Source: Haloarchaeobius sp. FL176
GTDB taxonomy: Archaea > Halobacteriota > Halobacteria > Halobacteriales > Natrialbaceae
Direction of reading: 5' to 3'
Assembly: GCF_024609245.1 (NCBI RefSeq)
Contig: NZ_JANJYH010000002.1
Coordinates: forward strand, 124,001-188,000
DNA length: 64,000 bases
This document shows, in pieces, positions 32,500 to 40,518 of this stretch. A program made the position numbers and the translations under genes. The first letter of the stretch is position 1; each line of letters starts with the position of its first letter. The notes under the pieces were generated by a model, which did no database searches, was not told the origin of the DNA, and saw only the letters and a list, made by a program, of their open reading frames with translations.

Positions 32500-33521
32500 A
32501 GCTCACCGTCGAGCGCGTCTCCCTCGAACTCGCGGAGACGTTCACCATCTCGCGGGGCTCCACCGACCGCACCGACAACGTCGTCGTCCGGCTCGCAGAC
32601 GGCGACCACGAGGGTGTCGGCTCGGCCGCCCCCTCGGCGCACTACGGCGAGACCGCGGCCACCGTCGAGGCCGCCATCGAGCGCCTGCGTCCCCGAATCG
32701 AGGCCATCGACGACCCGTTCCAGGTCGAGCGGGTTGAGCGCGACCTCGCCCACGAACTGGGGCGCAACCCGGCCGCACGCTGTGGGGTCTCCATCGCGCT
32801 GCACGACCTCGTCGGCCACCACACTGACCTCCCGCTCTGGCGCTACTGGGGACTCGACCCCGATGCAGCCCCCGACACGTCCTACACCGTCGGCATCGGC
32901 GACCCGGAGACGATGGCCGACCGCGCCCGCCGCGCCGCCGACGCCGGCTACGGCACGCTGAAGGTGAAGGTCGGCACCGACGACGACCGCGCCAGGGTCG
33001 ACGCCGTCGCCGAGGCCGCACCGGACGCCACGCTGCGGCTCGACGCCAACGAGGCCTGGACGCCGAAGGAGGCCGTCGCAAACGCCGAGTGGCTCGCGGA
33101 CTACGACGTGGAGTTCCTCGAACAGCCCGTCCCCGCCGCCGACCCCGAGGGGCTCCGGTACGTGTACGAGCACTCGTCGCTCCCCGTCGCCGTCGACGAG
33201 TCCTGCGTCACCCTTCCCGACATTCCCGCCGTCGCCGACCGCGCCGACGTGGCCGTCCTGAAGCTGATGAAGTGCGGGGGGCTCGTCGAGGCACGGCGGA
33301 TGGTCCACGCCGCCCGCGCCCACGGGCTTGAGGTGATGCTCGGCTGCATGATCGAGACCGACGCCGCCATCTCCGCCGGCGCACAGCTCGCGCCGCTCTG
33401 TGACTACGTCGACCTCGACGGCTCGCTCCTGCTCGCCGACGACTCGGACCCGTACGACGGACCCGTGCGGGCCGGCGGCTCCATCGAGCTGGACGACACG
33501 CCCGGCATCGGACTGCGGTAA
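32496..33521 (+). CDS. dgcA: Enolase-superfamily racemase, DgcA-like/dipeptide epimerase
   Basis: The 341 residues start at GTG 32496. The muconate-lactonising-enzyme fold is seen as a capping N-terminus and a barrel with KVK at 156-158, metal ligands D183, E209 and D234, and a second lysine near K256. This is the L-Ala-D/L-Glu epimerase branch; DgcA members racemise N-acetyl-D-glutamate. The neighbour dgcN supports that role over muropeptide recycling, since archaea lack murein. Confidence 0.85.
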   Translation: MKLTVERVSLELAETFTISRGSTDRTDNVVVRLADGDHEGVGSAAPSAHYGETAATVEAAIERLRPRIEAIDDPFQVERVERDLAHELGRNPAARCGVSIALHDLVGHHTDLPLWRYWGLDPDAAPDTSYTVGIGDPETMADRARRAADAGYGTLKVKVGTDDDRARVDAVAEAAPDATLRLDANEAWTPKEAVANAEWLADYDVEFLEQPVPAADPEGLRYVYEHSSLPVAVDESCVTLPDIPAVADRADVAVLKLMKCGGLVEARRMVHAARAHGLEVMLGCMIETDAAISAGAQLAPLCDYVDLDGSLLLADDSDPYDGPVRAGGSIELDDTPGIGLR

Positions 33522-33792
33522 CGACGACCCCCTGAGTTTCCCCCGTGGCGCGCGCCGGCGAGCGTGCCGAGCGCCAGCGAGGCCGTTCGCCATGCACGTG
33601 CGAGGGACGAGAAGCGCAGGGAGTCAACGACCGAGCATCGCAGTCGGCTGGGGAGGCCTGAGGTGCGGTGCTGTGCGGTCGGGTGGGGCTTTCTGGCTGT
33701 TATCGGTCCGAGAGAGTCCCGCGACGATAGGTGCTTTCAGAGGGTCACGTCTCCGTCTTTCGCCCTAAACATGAATCCAGTGACGACAAGCG
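33522..33792. repeat. Intergenic repeat copy 1 (shared with 48020-48340)
   Basis: From directly after the dgcA stop this stretch aligns by eye with 48020-48340. Shared pieces are CGACGA..CCTGA.TTTCC, GGCGCGCG, GTGCGAGGGA, TCGGCTGGGGAGGC (33644-33657) and GGGGCTTTCTGGCTGTT (33685-33701). No protein gene fits. It is a non-coding repeat, possibly a terminator or a mobile miniature element. The hisS promoter lies at its right end. Confidence 0.6.
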
Positions 33793-33834
33793 ATGATGGA
33801 AGCTTTCAAGCGCGCGCTGGCCGAATCCCGCTCC

Positions 33835-35148
33835 ATGTACGAGGGACTCAAAGGGTTCCGTGACGTCTACCCCGCGGAGATGGCGGCCTACCGGGCCGTC
33901 ATGGACACGGTCGAGGAGACGGCGCGGAGCTACGGTTTCCGCGAGATTTCGACACCCGCACTGGAGCGGACGGAGATGTACGTCGACAAGTCGGGCGAGG
34001 AGATCGTCGAGGAGCTGTACGCCTTCGAGGATAAGGGCGGGCGGGACGTTTCGCTCACCCCCGAACTGACGCCGACGGTCGCACGGATGGTCGTCGCGAA
34101 GCAGCAGGAGCTCTCGAAGCCCATCAAGTGGTTCTCGACGCGGCCGTTCTGGCGCTACGAGCAGGTCCAGCAGGGGCGGTTCCGCGAGTTCTACCAGACG
34201 AACGTCGACATCTTCGGCTCCGCGGAGCCGGAGGCCGACGCCGAGGTGCTCTCGTTCGCGGCGGACATGCTGACGAACTTCGGGCTGACGGCCGACGAGT
34301 TCGAGTTCCGCGTCTCGCACCGCGACATCCTCGGGGGGCTGCTCCGGGAGTTCGACGCGGACGTCGACACCACGAACGCGATCCGCGCGGTGGACAAGCG
34401 GGCGAAGGTGCAGGAGAACGAGTACCTCGACCTGCTGTACGAGGCCGGGCTCACGTACGACCAGGCGCGCGAGTTCGACGACCTGCTGCTGGCGGGCGAC
34501 GACGACCTGGACGCGCTCCTCGAGTGGTCGGAGAGCGAGCAGGTCCACGACGCCGTCACGAACCTGCAGGACGTGCTCGGCGCGGCCGAGGACTTCGGCG
34601 TGCGCGAGTTCTGTGACGTGTCGCTGACGACGGCCCGCGGGCTGGACTACTACACGGGCGTCGTGTTCGAGTGCTTCGACTCGACGGGCGAGGTCTCCCG
34701 CGCCGTCTTCGGCGGTGGGCGCTACGACGACCTCATCGAGTCCTTCGGCGGCCAGCCGACGCCGGCGGTCGGCGTCGCGCCGGGCGTGATGAACTCCACG
34801 CTGCCGCTCCTGCTCCAGCGCGCCGGCGTCTGGCCCGAGGAGGCCGTCTCCACGGACTACTACGTCCTCTCCGTCGGCGACACGCGGCCCATCGCGGCCC
34901 GGGTCGCCCGCGACCTGCGCGAGCGCGGCCACGTCGTCGAGACGGACGTGTCGTCCCGGAGCTTCGGCGCGCAGCTCGGCTACGCGGACTCGATAAACGC
35001 CGAGACGGTCGTCGTCGTCGGCGAGCAGGACCTCGCGAACGACGAAGTGACCGTGAAGGATATGGAATCCGGCGACGAGACGACCGCGCCGGTCGGCGCG
35101 TTCCCGGGCGAGCACGACCGGCCGACGTACGACACGTTCGCGGAGTAA
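33835..35148 (+). CDS. hisS: Histidyl-tRNA synthetase
   Basis: Charges tRNA-His. The 437-residue class II synthetase begins MYEGLKGFRDVYPAEM. It has motif 2 WFSTRPFWRYEQVQQGRFREF, the histidine-specific LDYYTG and motif 3 region AVFGGGRYDDLIESF, and a C-terminal anticodon-binding domain (YYVLSVGDTRPIA...). An in-frame ATG 42 bases upstream (33793) has a TATA-like CCTAAAC about 27 bases before it and may be the true start, but the conserved protein start is 33835. Confidence 0.95.
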   Translation: MYEGLKGFRDVYPAEMAAYRAVMDTVEETARSYGFREISTPALERTEMYVDKSGEEIVEELYAFEDKGGRDVSLTPELTPTVARMVVAKQQELSKPIKWFSTRPFWRYEQVQQGRFREFYQTNVDIFGSAEPEADAEVLSFAADMLTNFGLTADEFEFRVSHRDILGGLLREFDADVDTTNAIRAVDKRAKVQENEYLDLLYEAGLTYDQAREFDDLLLAGDDDLDALLEWSESEQVHDAVTNLQDVLGAAEDFGVREFCDVSLTTARGLDYYTGVVFECFDSTGEVSRAVFGGGRYDDLIESFGGQPTPAVGVAPGVMNSTLPLLLQRAGVWPEEAVSTDYYVLSVGDTRPIAARVARDLRERGHVVETDVSSRSFGAQLGYADSINAETVVVVGEQDLANDEVTVKDMESGDETTAPVGAFPGEHDRPTYDTFAE

Positions 35149-35152
35149 CGGC

Positions 35153-35572
35153 TCAGTCCGACCCGATCTCTCTCCTCGTCCGGTCGATGATGGCGGTCTG
35201 GACCATCGCGCCCGGCGTCTCGAACTCGGTCGTCCGCGAGAGGAACGTGCTGTTCGCCGCCGCCGGGTTCTCGCCGTCCGGCGTCTCTCCGGCGAACGCG
35301 GCCGTGATCTCGTCCTCGGTCCACGGGCTCGACTCGAGGAACGCCTCGAAGTCGTCGAACTCGCTGTGTGCGGCCATGAAATCGGGCGTGAAGAGGGTCG
35401 CGAGGTCGGCCTCGCCGTCGGCCACCGACTCCGCGAGCTCGGCGCTCTCGCCCAGCACGTCCGTGATTCGAGCTACCTCGTCGGCCGTGTACTCGCCCTC
35501 GTCGACGCCGAGCTGTGCGGCCAGGTCCGCGCCGACCACCTCGGCGACCTCCGCGCCCGTGAACGTCTCCAT
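35153..35572 (-). CDS. Acidic haloarchaeal protein of unknown function
   Basis: The 139 residues are strongly acidic and Ala-rich: METFTGAEVAEVVGADLAA, then helical repeats (ADEVARITDVLGES, FDDFEAFLESSPWTEDE). The C-terminus FLSRTTEFETPGAMVQTA is more polar. No motif, no membrane span. It is convergent with hisS (four bases) and divergent from truA. Confidence 0.72.
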   Translation of the reverse strand: METFTGAEVAEVVGADLAAQLGVDEGEYTADEVARITDVLGESAELAESVADGEADLATLFTPDFMAAHSEFDDFEAFLESSPWTEDEITAAFAGETPDGENPAAANSTFLSRTTEFETPGAMVQTAIIDRTRREIGSD

Positions 35573-35637
35573 GCTCGCACGGTGTGTGCGGGGACTCCTA
35601 ACCCTGTTGGCGGCGGTCCGCGCCGCGGCGACGAGGG

Positions 35638-35647
35638 GATTATACTC
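35638..35647 (+). promoter_or_regulatory. TATA box of truA
   Basis: GATTATACTC is centred about 27 bases before the GTG at 35669, which supports that GTG as the start of a leaderless truA message. Confidence 0.55.
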
Positions 35648-35668
35648 GACCGCGGCGAACCACCGGGC

Positions 35669-36490
35669 GTGCCACGGGGCGCCTTCCGGATCGCGTACGA
35701 CGGCCGGCCGTTCCACGGCTTCCAGCGCCAGCCGTCGGTACCGACCGTCGAGGGCGCGCTGTTCGACGCGCTCCGCGATCTGGGGGTACTCGGCGACGAG
35801 GCCGACAAGCCCCCGGGCTACGCGGCGGCGGGCCGGACCGACGCGGGCGTGTTCGGCCTCGGCCAGACAGTCGCGTTCGACGCGCCGGAGTGGCTCACGC
35901 CACGGGCGTACAACGGCCAGCTCCCGGCGACGGTGCGGGCGTGGGCCCACGCGGATGCGCCGACCGACTTCCACGCCACCCACGACGCGGCGAGCCGGGC
36001 GTACGAGTACCACCTGTACGCCCCGGGTGCCGACCTCGAACTGGCCCGCGCGGCCGTCGACCGGCTCCGCGGAACTCACGATTTCCGGGACCTCTCGGCG
36101 GTCTCGTCGGGGAACACGACTCGCAGGCTGCGGACTGCGACGGTCGAGCGCGACGGGGAGTTCCTGGTTCTCGGGGTCCGGGGCGACGGCTTTCTCCACG
36201 AACTCGTCCGCCGGCTCGTCTCGCTGGTGCGGTCTGTCGCGACGGGGGTAGTGCCGGTCGAGCGCGTCGACAGCGTGCTCACGCCGGGGACGCTCCCGGA
36301 CCACGAGATACCGCCGGCGGCGCCGCCCGGTGGGCTCGTCTTCGTCGACGCCGCGTACCCCGGGCTGGCGTTCGAGCCCGACCGCCGTGGGGCGGAGAGC
36401 GTCCGCGAGGTGTTCGGGGAGCGGGCGACCCGAGCGACGAGGCGTGGGCGGCTCTGTCGCCGGATCGCCGGTGGCGTCGGCGAGGATTAG
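35669..36490 (+). CDS. truA: tRNA pseudouridine(38-40) synthase TruA
   Basis: Makes pseudouridine at positions 38-40 of many tRNAs. The 273-residue enzyme begins with GTG (MPRGAFRIAYDGRPFHGFQR) and carries the catalytic aspartate in AAGRTDAGVFGLGQTVAF. The family regions AYEYHLY and FLHELVRRLVSLV follow. The length fits this start. Its TAG stop overlaps the TAA stop of the convergent peptidase. Confidence 0.93.
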   Translation: MPRGAFRIAYDGRPFHGFQRQPSVPTVEGALFDALRDLGVLGDEADKPPGYAAAGRTDAGVFGLGQTVAFDAPEWLTPRAYNGQLPATVRAWAHADAPTDFHATHDAASRAYEYHLYAPGADLELARAAVDRLRGTHDFRDLSAVSSGNTTRRLRTATVERDGEFLVLGVRGDGFLHELVRRLVSLVRSVATGVVPVERVDSVLTPGTLPDHEIPPAAPPGGLVFVDAAYPGLAFEPDRRGAESVREVFGERATRATRRGRLCRRIAGGVGED

Positions 36491-37794
36491 GACTCCGGCC
36501 AGACCCCGGCGGCGCGCATCCCCGGCTCGTACTCCCGGTCGCGGAGCGCCTGGAGCAGGTCCGCCCGCGACACGCGGTCGGGCTCCGTCTCGATCAGTCG
36601 CTGGACCAGCAGACTCGCGAGCATCGCGTGACTCCGGAGGGTCCGCGGGTCGACCTTGTCCAGCGTGTCGGCGCGGGTGTGCGTGACGCCGCGGCCGCGC
36701 TCGCCGCTGTCGGAGTGGAGCTGGAGCGCCGGCACGCCCGCCGTGAGGAACGGCCAGTGGTCGCTCCAGGGGTGCGGGTCGGGACGAACCTGCACCGGAT
36801 GGTCGGTGTCGTCGGCGAGCGACTCGGCGAGGCGTTCGAGGTCGTCGCTGCCGTGGCTGAACGCGACGAGGTCGCGGTGTCGGCCCGCACCGTCGACGTT
36901 GATGACCGCACGCACCGAGGCGGTATCGAGCTCGCGAGCCAGCCCGTGACTCCCGACGAGACCGACCTCCTCGCCGCCGACGGCGGCGACCCGGACCCGG
37001 CAGTCGAGGTCGAGTTCGGCGAGGGCGCGGGCGACCCCGACGACCACGGCGACGCCGCAGCCGTTGTCGAGTGCGCCCTCGCCGACGTCGTGGGCGTCGA
37101 GGTGGGCGAGCACGACGACTTCCTCCTCGGTGTCCGGGCCCAGCACACCGTGGACGACGGGGGTCTCGCTCTCGTCGCTCGTGGCGTCGACGGACACCCG
37201 GACCGCACCGTCCCGGTCGGCGTACCGCCGGAGCCACTCGCCAGTTTCGTAGGAGACGCCGATGCCGGGCACTGCGCCGCCCTCGTCGAACCGGAGCGAC
37301 CCCGTCGGCGGGAGCTGCCCGGGGACGTGGTTGGCGAAGACGAACGCCTCCGCGCCGGCGTCGACGGCGTGCCCGTACTTCTCCATGCGGTGGACGATGC
37401 GGCGGTCCGGCGGGGTGTCCGTGCTGGCGACGACGACCGCGCCCGCCACGTCGGCCTCGTCGATCTCCTCGGGCGTGCCGTAGCCCACGTCGACGAGTGG
37501 CGCGCGCACCTCCCCGGCGGGCGAGTACGGCAGCGCGATGGCTTCGAAGGTCCGGGGGGTCGGTTCGACGACGCCGAACTCGGTCCTGCCGCGGGTCCAC
37601 CGTGTCATCGGCACCGCGAACTCCGTGACGTTCGCCACGCCCGCGGTCTCGAACGCGCCGGCGACGAGGTCCGCCGCCCGGGCCTCGCCGTGATGGCCCG
37701 CGAGCCGGTCGTCGAGTTCGCAGAGGGAACTGAGCACGTCCCACGGTTCGTCGTCGCGCCAGAGTCGGCCGAGGACCGCGTCTACGTCTACCAT
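36487..37794 (-). CDS. M28-family zinc metallopeptidase (aminopeptidase type)
   Basis: The 435 residues show the M28 co-catalytic site: AHLDAHDVGEGALDNGCGVA (His, Asp and the second Asp), GGEEVGLVGSHG (Glu pair) and a further Asp in INVDGAG, with a distal His in HTRADTLD. A PA-like insert lies between residues 100-190. It likely removes amino-terminal residues. No signal peptide, so cytoplasmic. Divergent from pepF. Confidence 0.88.
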   Translation of the reverse strand: MVDVDAVLGRLWRDDEPWDVLSSLCELDDRLAGHHGEARAADLVAGAFETAGVANVTEFAVPMTRWTRGRTEFGVVEPTPRTFEAIALPYSPAGEVRAPLVDVGYGTPEEIDEADVAGAVVVASTDTPPDRRIVHRMEKYGHAVDAGAEAFVFANHVPGQLPPTGSLRFDEGGAVPGIGVSYETGEWLRRYADRDGAVRVSVDATSDESETPVVHGVLGPDTEEEVVVLAHLDAHDVGEGALDNGCGVAVVVGVARALAELDLDCRVRVAAVGGEEVGLVGSHGLARELDTASVRAVINVDGAGRHRDLVAFSHGSDDLERLAESLADDTDHPVQVRPDPHPWSDHWPFLTAGVPALQLHSDSGERGRGVTHTRADTLDKVDPRTLRSHAMLASLLVQRLIETEPDRVSRADLLQALRDREYEPGMRAAGVWPES

Positions 37795-37946
37795 GAAACG
37801 TTCTGTGTGCGGAAACGGGAAACGTGTTGTGTCGCCGCCGGGCTGGCTGGGCGGACGAGGTCGTCGGACCGCCAGACTGCGGCGGGGCGCCCGGTCCCGA
37901 GGGAAGGTGACAAAGCTTACGAACGCCCAGTTCCGAACCGAAACAC

Positions 37947-39740
37947 ATGAGTTCAGTCCCGGAGCGGTCCGAGGTCGACACCGAGTACAAGTGGGACCTC
38001 GAATCCATCTACGCGACGGACGAGGAGTGGGAGGCGGCGTTCGAGGATGTCGAGACACGGCTCGAAGACCTCGAACACTACGAGGGCGCGGTCACGGAGG
38101 ACGGCGAGACGCTGCTCGCGACGCTCGAACTCCGTGACGAGGTCATGCGCGAGGTGTCGATGGTCGCGGCCTACGCCCGGATGCGCAAGGACGAGGACAC
38201 GACGGACCAGACGTATCAGGGCTACAGTACGCGGGCGCAGTCGCTGTCGGCGGACGCCTCCAGCGCCGCGTCGTTCATCGAGCCGGAGATTCAGTCCGCG
38301 ACGCGCGAGGAGATCGAGTCGATGGTCGAGTCGACCGACGGCCTCGCCGAGTACGACCACTACCTCGACGACGTGCTGCGGATGAAGCCACACACCCGCT
38401 CGGCGGAGGTCGAGGAGCTGCTGGCGGACCTCTCGGAGGTCACCGGCGGTACCGGCGACGTGTACACCATGCTCTCGAACGCGGACATGTCGTTCCCGAC
38501 CGTCGAGAAACCCGACGGCGACACGGTCGAGATCACCCAGAGCAACTTCACGAACCTGCTGAAAGAGCCCGACCGCGCGTTCCGCCAGTCGGTGTACGAG
38601 GGCTACTTCGAGGAGTGGGGCGACGTGCGCAACACCGTCGCGACGGCCTACGAGAACTCCGTGAAGGCGGACGTGAAGCTGGCGCGGGCGCGGAACTACG
38701 ACACCGCCCGCGAGGCCTCGCTCGACGGCCCGAACGTCCCGGTCGAGGTGTACGACAACCTGCTCGACACCGTCCACGACAACCTCGACAAGCTCCACCG
38801 CCACACGGAGCTGAAGGCGCAGGCGCTCGACGTCGACGAGCTGGCGATGTGGGACCTCTACATGCCGATGACGGAGACGGAGAGTCCCGACGTGGCGTAC
38901 GAGCAGGCCACCGAGTACATCGTCGAGGCGCTCGGCGCGCTCGGCGAGGAGTACCAGGAGCGCGTCGCCGACGGCCTGGAGTCGCGCTGGGTCGACGTGT
39001 ACGAGAATCAGGGCAAGCGGTCGGGGGCGTACTCCGGCGGGACCTACGACACCCAGCCCTTTATCCTGATGAACTACCAGGACGACATCTCCTCGATGTT
39101 CACGCTGGCGCACGAGCTGGGTCACTCGATGCACAGCCAGTACACGAAACAGGAGCAGCCCTACATCTACTCCAACTACGAGATCTTCGTGGCGGAGGTC
39201 GCCTCGACGGTCAACGAGACGCTGCTGACCCAGCACCTCCTCGACACCGTCGAGGACGAGGAGTTCCGGCGGCACGTCCTCAACGAGTATCTGGAGCGCG
39301 TTCGCTCGACGCTCTACCGGCAGACGATGTTCGCGGACTTCGAGCACCGAACGCACGAGATGGTCGAGGCAGGGCAGCCGCTCACGCCCGACGCGCTCGA
39401 CGAGACCTACGGCGACCTGAAGCGGGAGTTCTACGGGCCCGCCGACGTGGACGAGCACATCACCCGGGAGTGGATGCGCATCCCGCACTTCTACTACTCG
39501 TTCTACGTCTACCAGTACGCGACGGGTATCTCCGCGGCCGTCGCCCTCGCGGGCAAGATCCTCGACGACGACCAGCCCGACGCGGCGGCGAACTACCGGG
39601 AGTTCCTCGCGAAGGGCTCGCGCGAGTACCCGCTCGACCTGCTGCAGGGTGCGGGCGTCGACATGAGCTCGCCGGAGCCGATCCAGGCGGCGCTCGACAC
39701 GTACGGGGACTACCTCGACGAGATGGAAGCGCTGCTGTAG
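37947..39740 (+). CDS. pepF: Oligoendopeptidase F (M3 family)
   Basis: Degrades small peptides in the cytoplasm. The 597-residue metallopeptidase has the zinc site HELGHSMH at 389-396, with a downstream glutamate in the stretch NYEIFVAEVASTVNE. The length and helical N-terminal half are typical of PepF. Start is MSSVPERSEVDTEYKWDLES at 37947. Confidence 0.95.
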   Translation: MSSVPERSEVDTEYKWDLESIYATDEEWEAAFEDVETRLEDLEHYEGAVTEDGETLLATLELRDEVMREVSMVAAYARMRKDEDTTDQTYQGYSTRAQSLSADASSAASFIEPEIQSATREEIESMVESTDGLAEYDHYLDDVLRMKPHTRSAEVEELLADLSEVTGGTGDVYTMLSNADMSFPTVEKPDGDTVEITQSNFTNLLKEPDRAFRQSVYEGYFEEWGDVRNTVATAYENSVKADVKLARARNYDTAREASLDGPNVPVEVYDNLLDTVHDNLDKLHRHTELKAQALDVDELAMWDLYMPMTETESPDVAYEQATEYIVEALGALGEEYQERVADGLESRWVDVYENQGKRSGAYSGGTYDTQPFILMNYQDDISSMFTLAHELGHSMHSQYTKQEQPYIYSNYEIFVAEVASTVNETLLTQHLLDTVEDEEFRRHVLNEYLERVRSTLYRQTMFADFEHRTHEMVEAGQPLTPDALDETYGDLKREFYGPADVDEHITREWMRIPHFYYSFYVYQYATGISAAVALAGKILDDDQPDAAANYREFLAKGSREYPLDLLQGAGVDMSSPEPIQAALDTYGDYLDEMEALL

Positions 39741-39791
39741 GCACTTCGGTTTCTCGTCGGAACAATCGGCAGAACGGGTCGGACGGGCGTC

Positions 39792-40049
39792 TTACTTTCG
39801 TGCCATGATGACGAGCATCGGCCCCACGATGAGCAGGGCGAGCCCGAGGAAGCGGTACTGTACCGGGGCGAGGCTCGACGGCGTCACCACGAAGACCGCA
39901 CCGAAGGTGACGACGACCAGGCCGACTGTCTTCAGGGACTTGAGCGGGAGCGTCCCGAGTACGGAGAGGACGAACACGAAGAGGAGCGCTTGCCCCACGT
40001 TGTAGTTGAGCAGGAAGCTGTCGATGACCTGCAGTGCGAGCCCGTTCAT
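39792..40049 (-). CDS. Three-span small membrane protein
   Basis: Unknown function. The 85 residues have spans near 17-34, 40-58 and 66-82, ending in MARK. It is followed by another small membrane gene upstream on the same strand (40099-40314), so the two may be one operon. Small paired haloarchaeal membrane proteins of this type are poorly understood. Confidence 0.72.
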   Translation of the reverse strand: MNGLALQVIDSFLLNYNVGQALLFVFVLSVLGTLPLKSLKTVGLVVVTFGAVFVVTPSSLAPVQYRFLGLALLIVGPMLVIMARK

Positions 40050-40098
40050 TTCTAGTATCGTCTCCCGGCGGTGCAGTCTTAACGCTAACGAAAGGACG

Positions 40099-40314
40099 CT
40101 ATTCTGGCCCGGTCAGGTCGATGGGGCGGATGAACAGGTACCAGAAAACGAGCGCGAAGCCACCGTACCCGAGGGCCCAGACCAGCGTTCCGAGGAAGGA
40201 GAAGCCGGCGCTCGTCAGCAGGTACTTGAGCACCCCGGGGATGATGACGGCGAAGGCGACGGTCAGGCCGGCGAGCAGCGTCCGGCTCTCGTCGAAGCTC
40301 CTTGTCTCTGCCAT
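40099..40314 (-). CDS. Two-span small membrane protein
   Basis: The 71 residues start MAETRSFDESRTLLAGLTVA and have hydrophobic spans at about 13-32 and 42-63, with an acidic end DLTGPE. The open frame upstream of the ATG at 40314 is arginine-rich and not believed. It lies upstream of the three-span protein on the same strand. Function unknown. Confidence 0.7.
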   Translation of the reverse strand: MAETRSFDESRTLLAGLTVAFAVIIPGVLKYLLTSAGFSFLGTLVWALGYGGFALVFWYLFIRPIDLTGPE

Positions 40315-40518
40315 AGCCGCGGCTTCGGACTGGAGAAGCGTCAATGCCCCGGTTCGTGCCGACGGGGACGGCCCGAACCGCGGCTGACGGGGTGGACGCA
40401 CGCGAACGGGTGAACCATGGAGCGTGCGAGTGCGTCCGTACGAAGTTACGGATTCGAGCGTCAAAAAGCTCTCTACTGGCCCCAGTACGTCCGATTCCTG
40501 TCGTAGGGGCAACCGATA

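Noticed and set aside
35153-38008. 951-codon open frame on the minus strand across truA and the M28 peptidase
   Set aside because: It is arginine- and proline-rich, unlike haloarchaeal proteins, and lies antisense to or out of frame with real genes. Only its final 139 codons (35153-35572) form a separate, acidic gene.
40315-40518. Possible tRNA or small RNA between the small membrane protein and the dehydrogenase
   Set aside because: A GGTTCACCC piece resembles a T-arm but no acceptor or anticodon stem could be paired.
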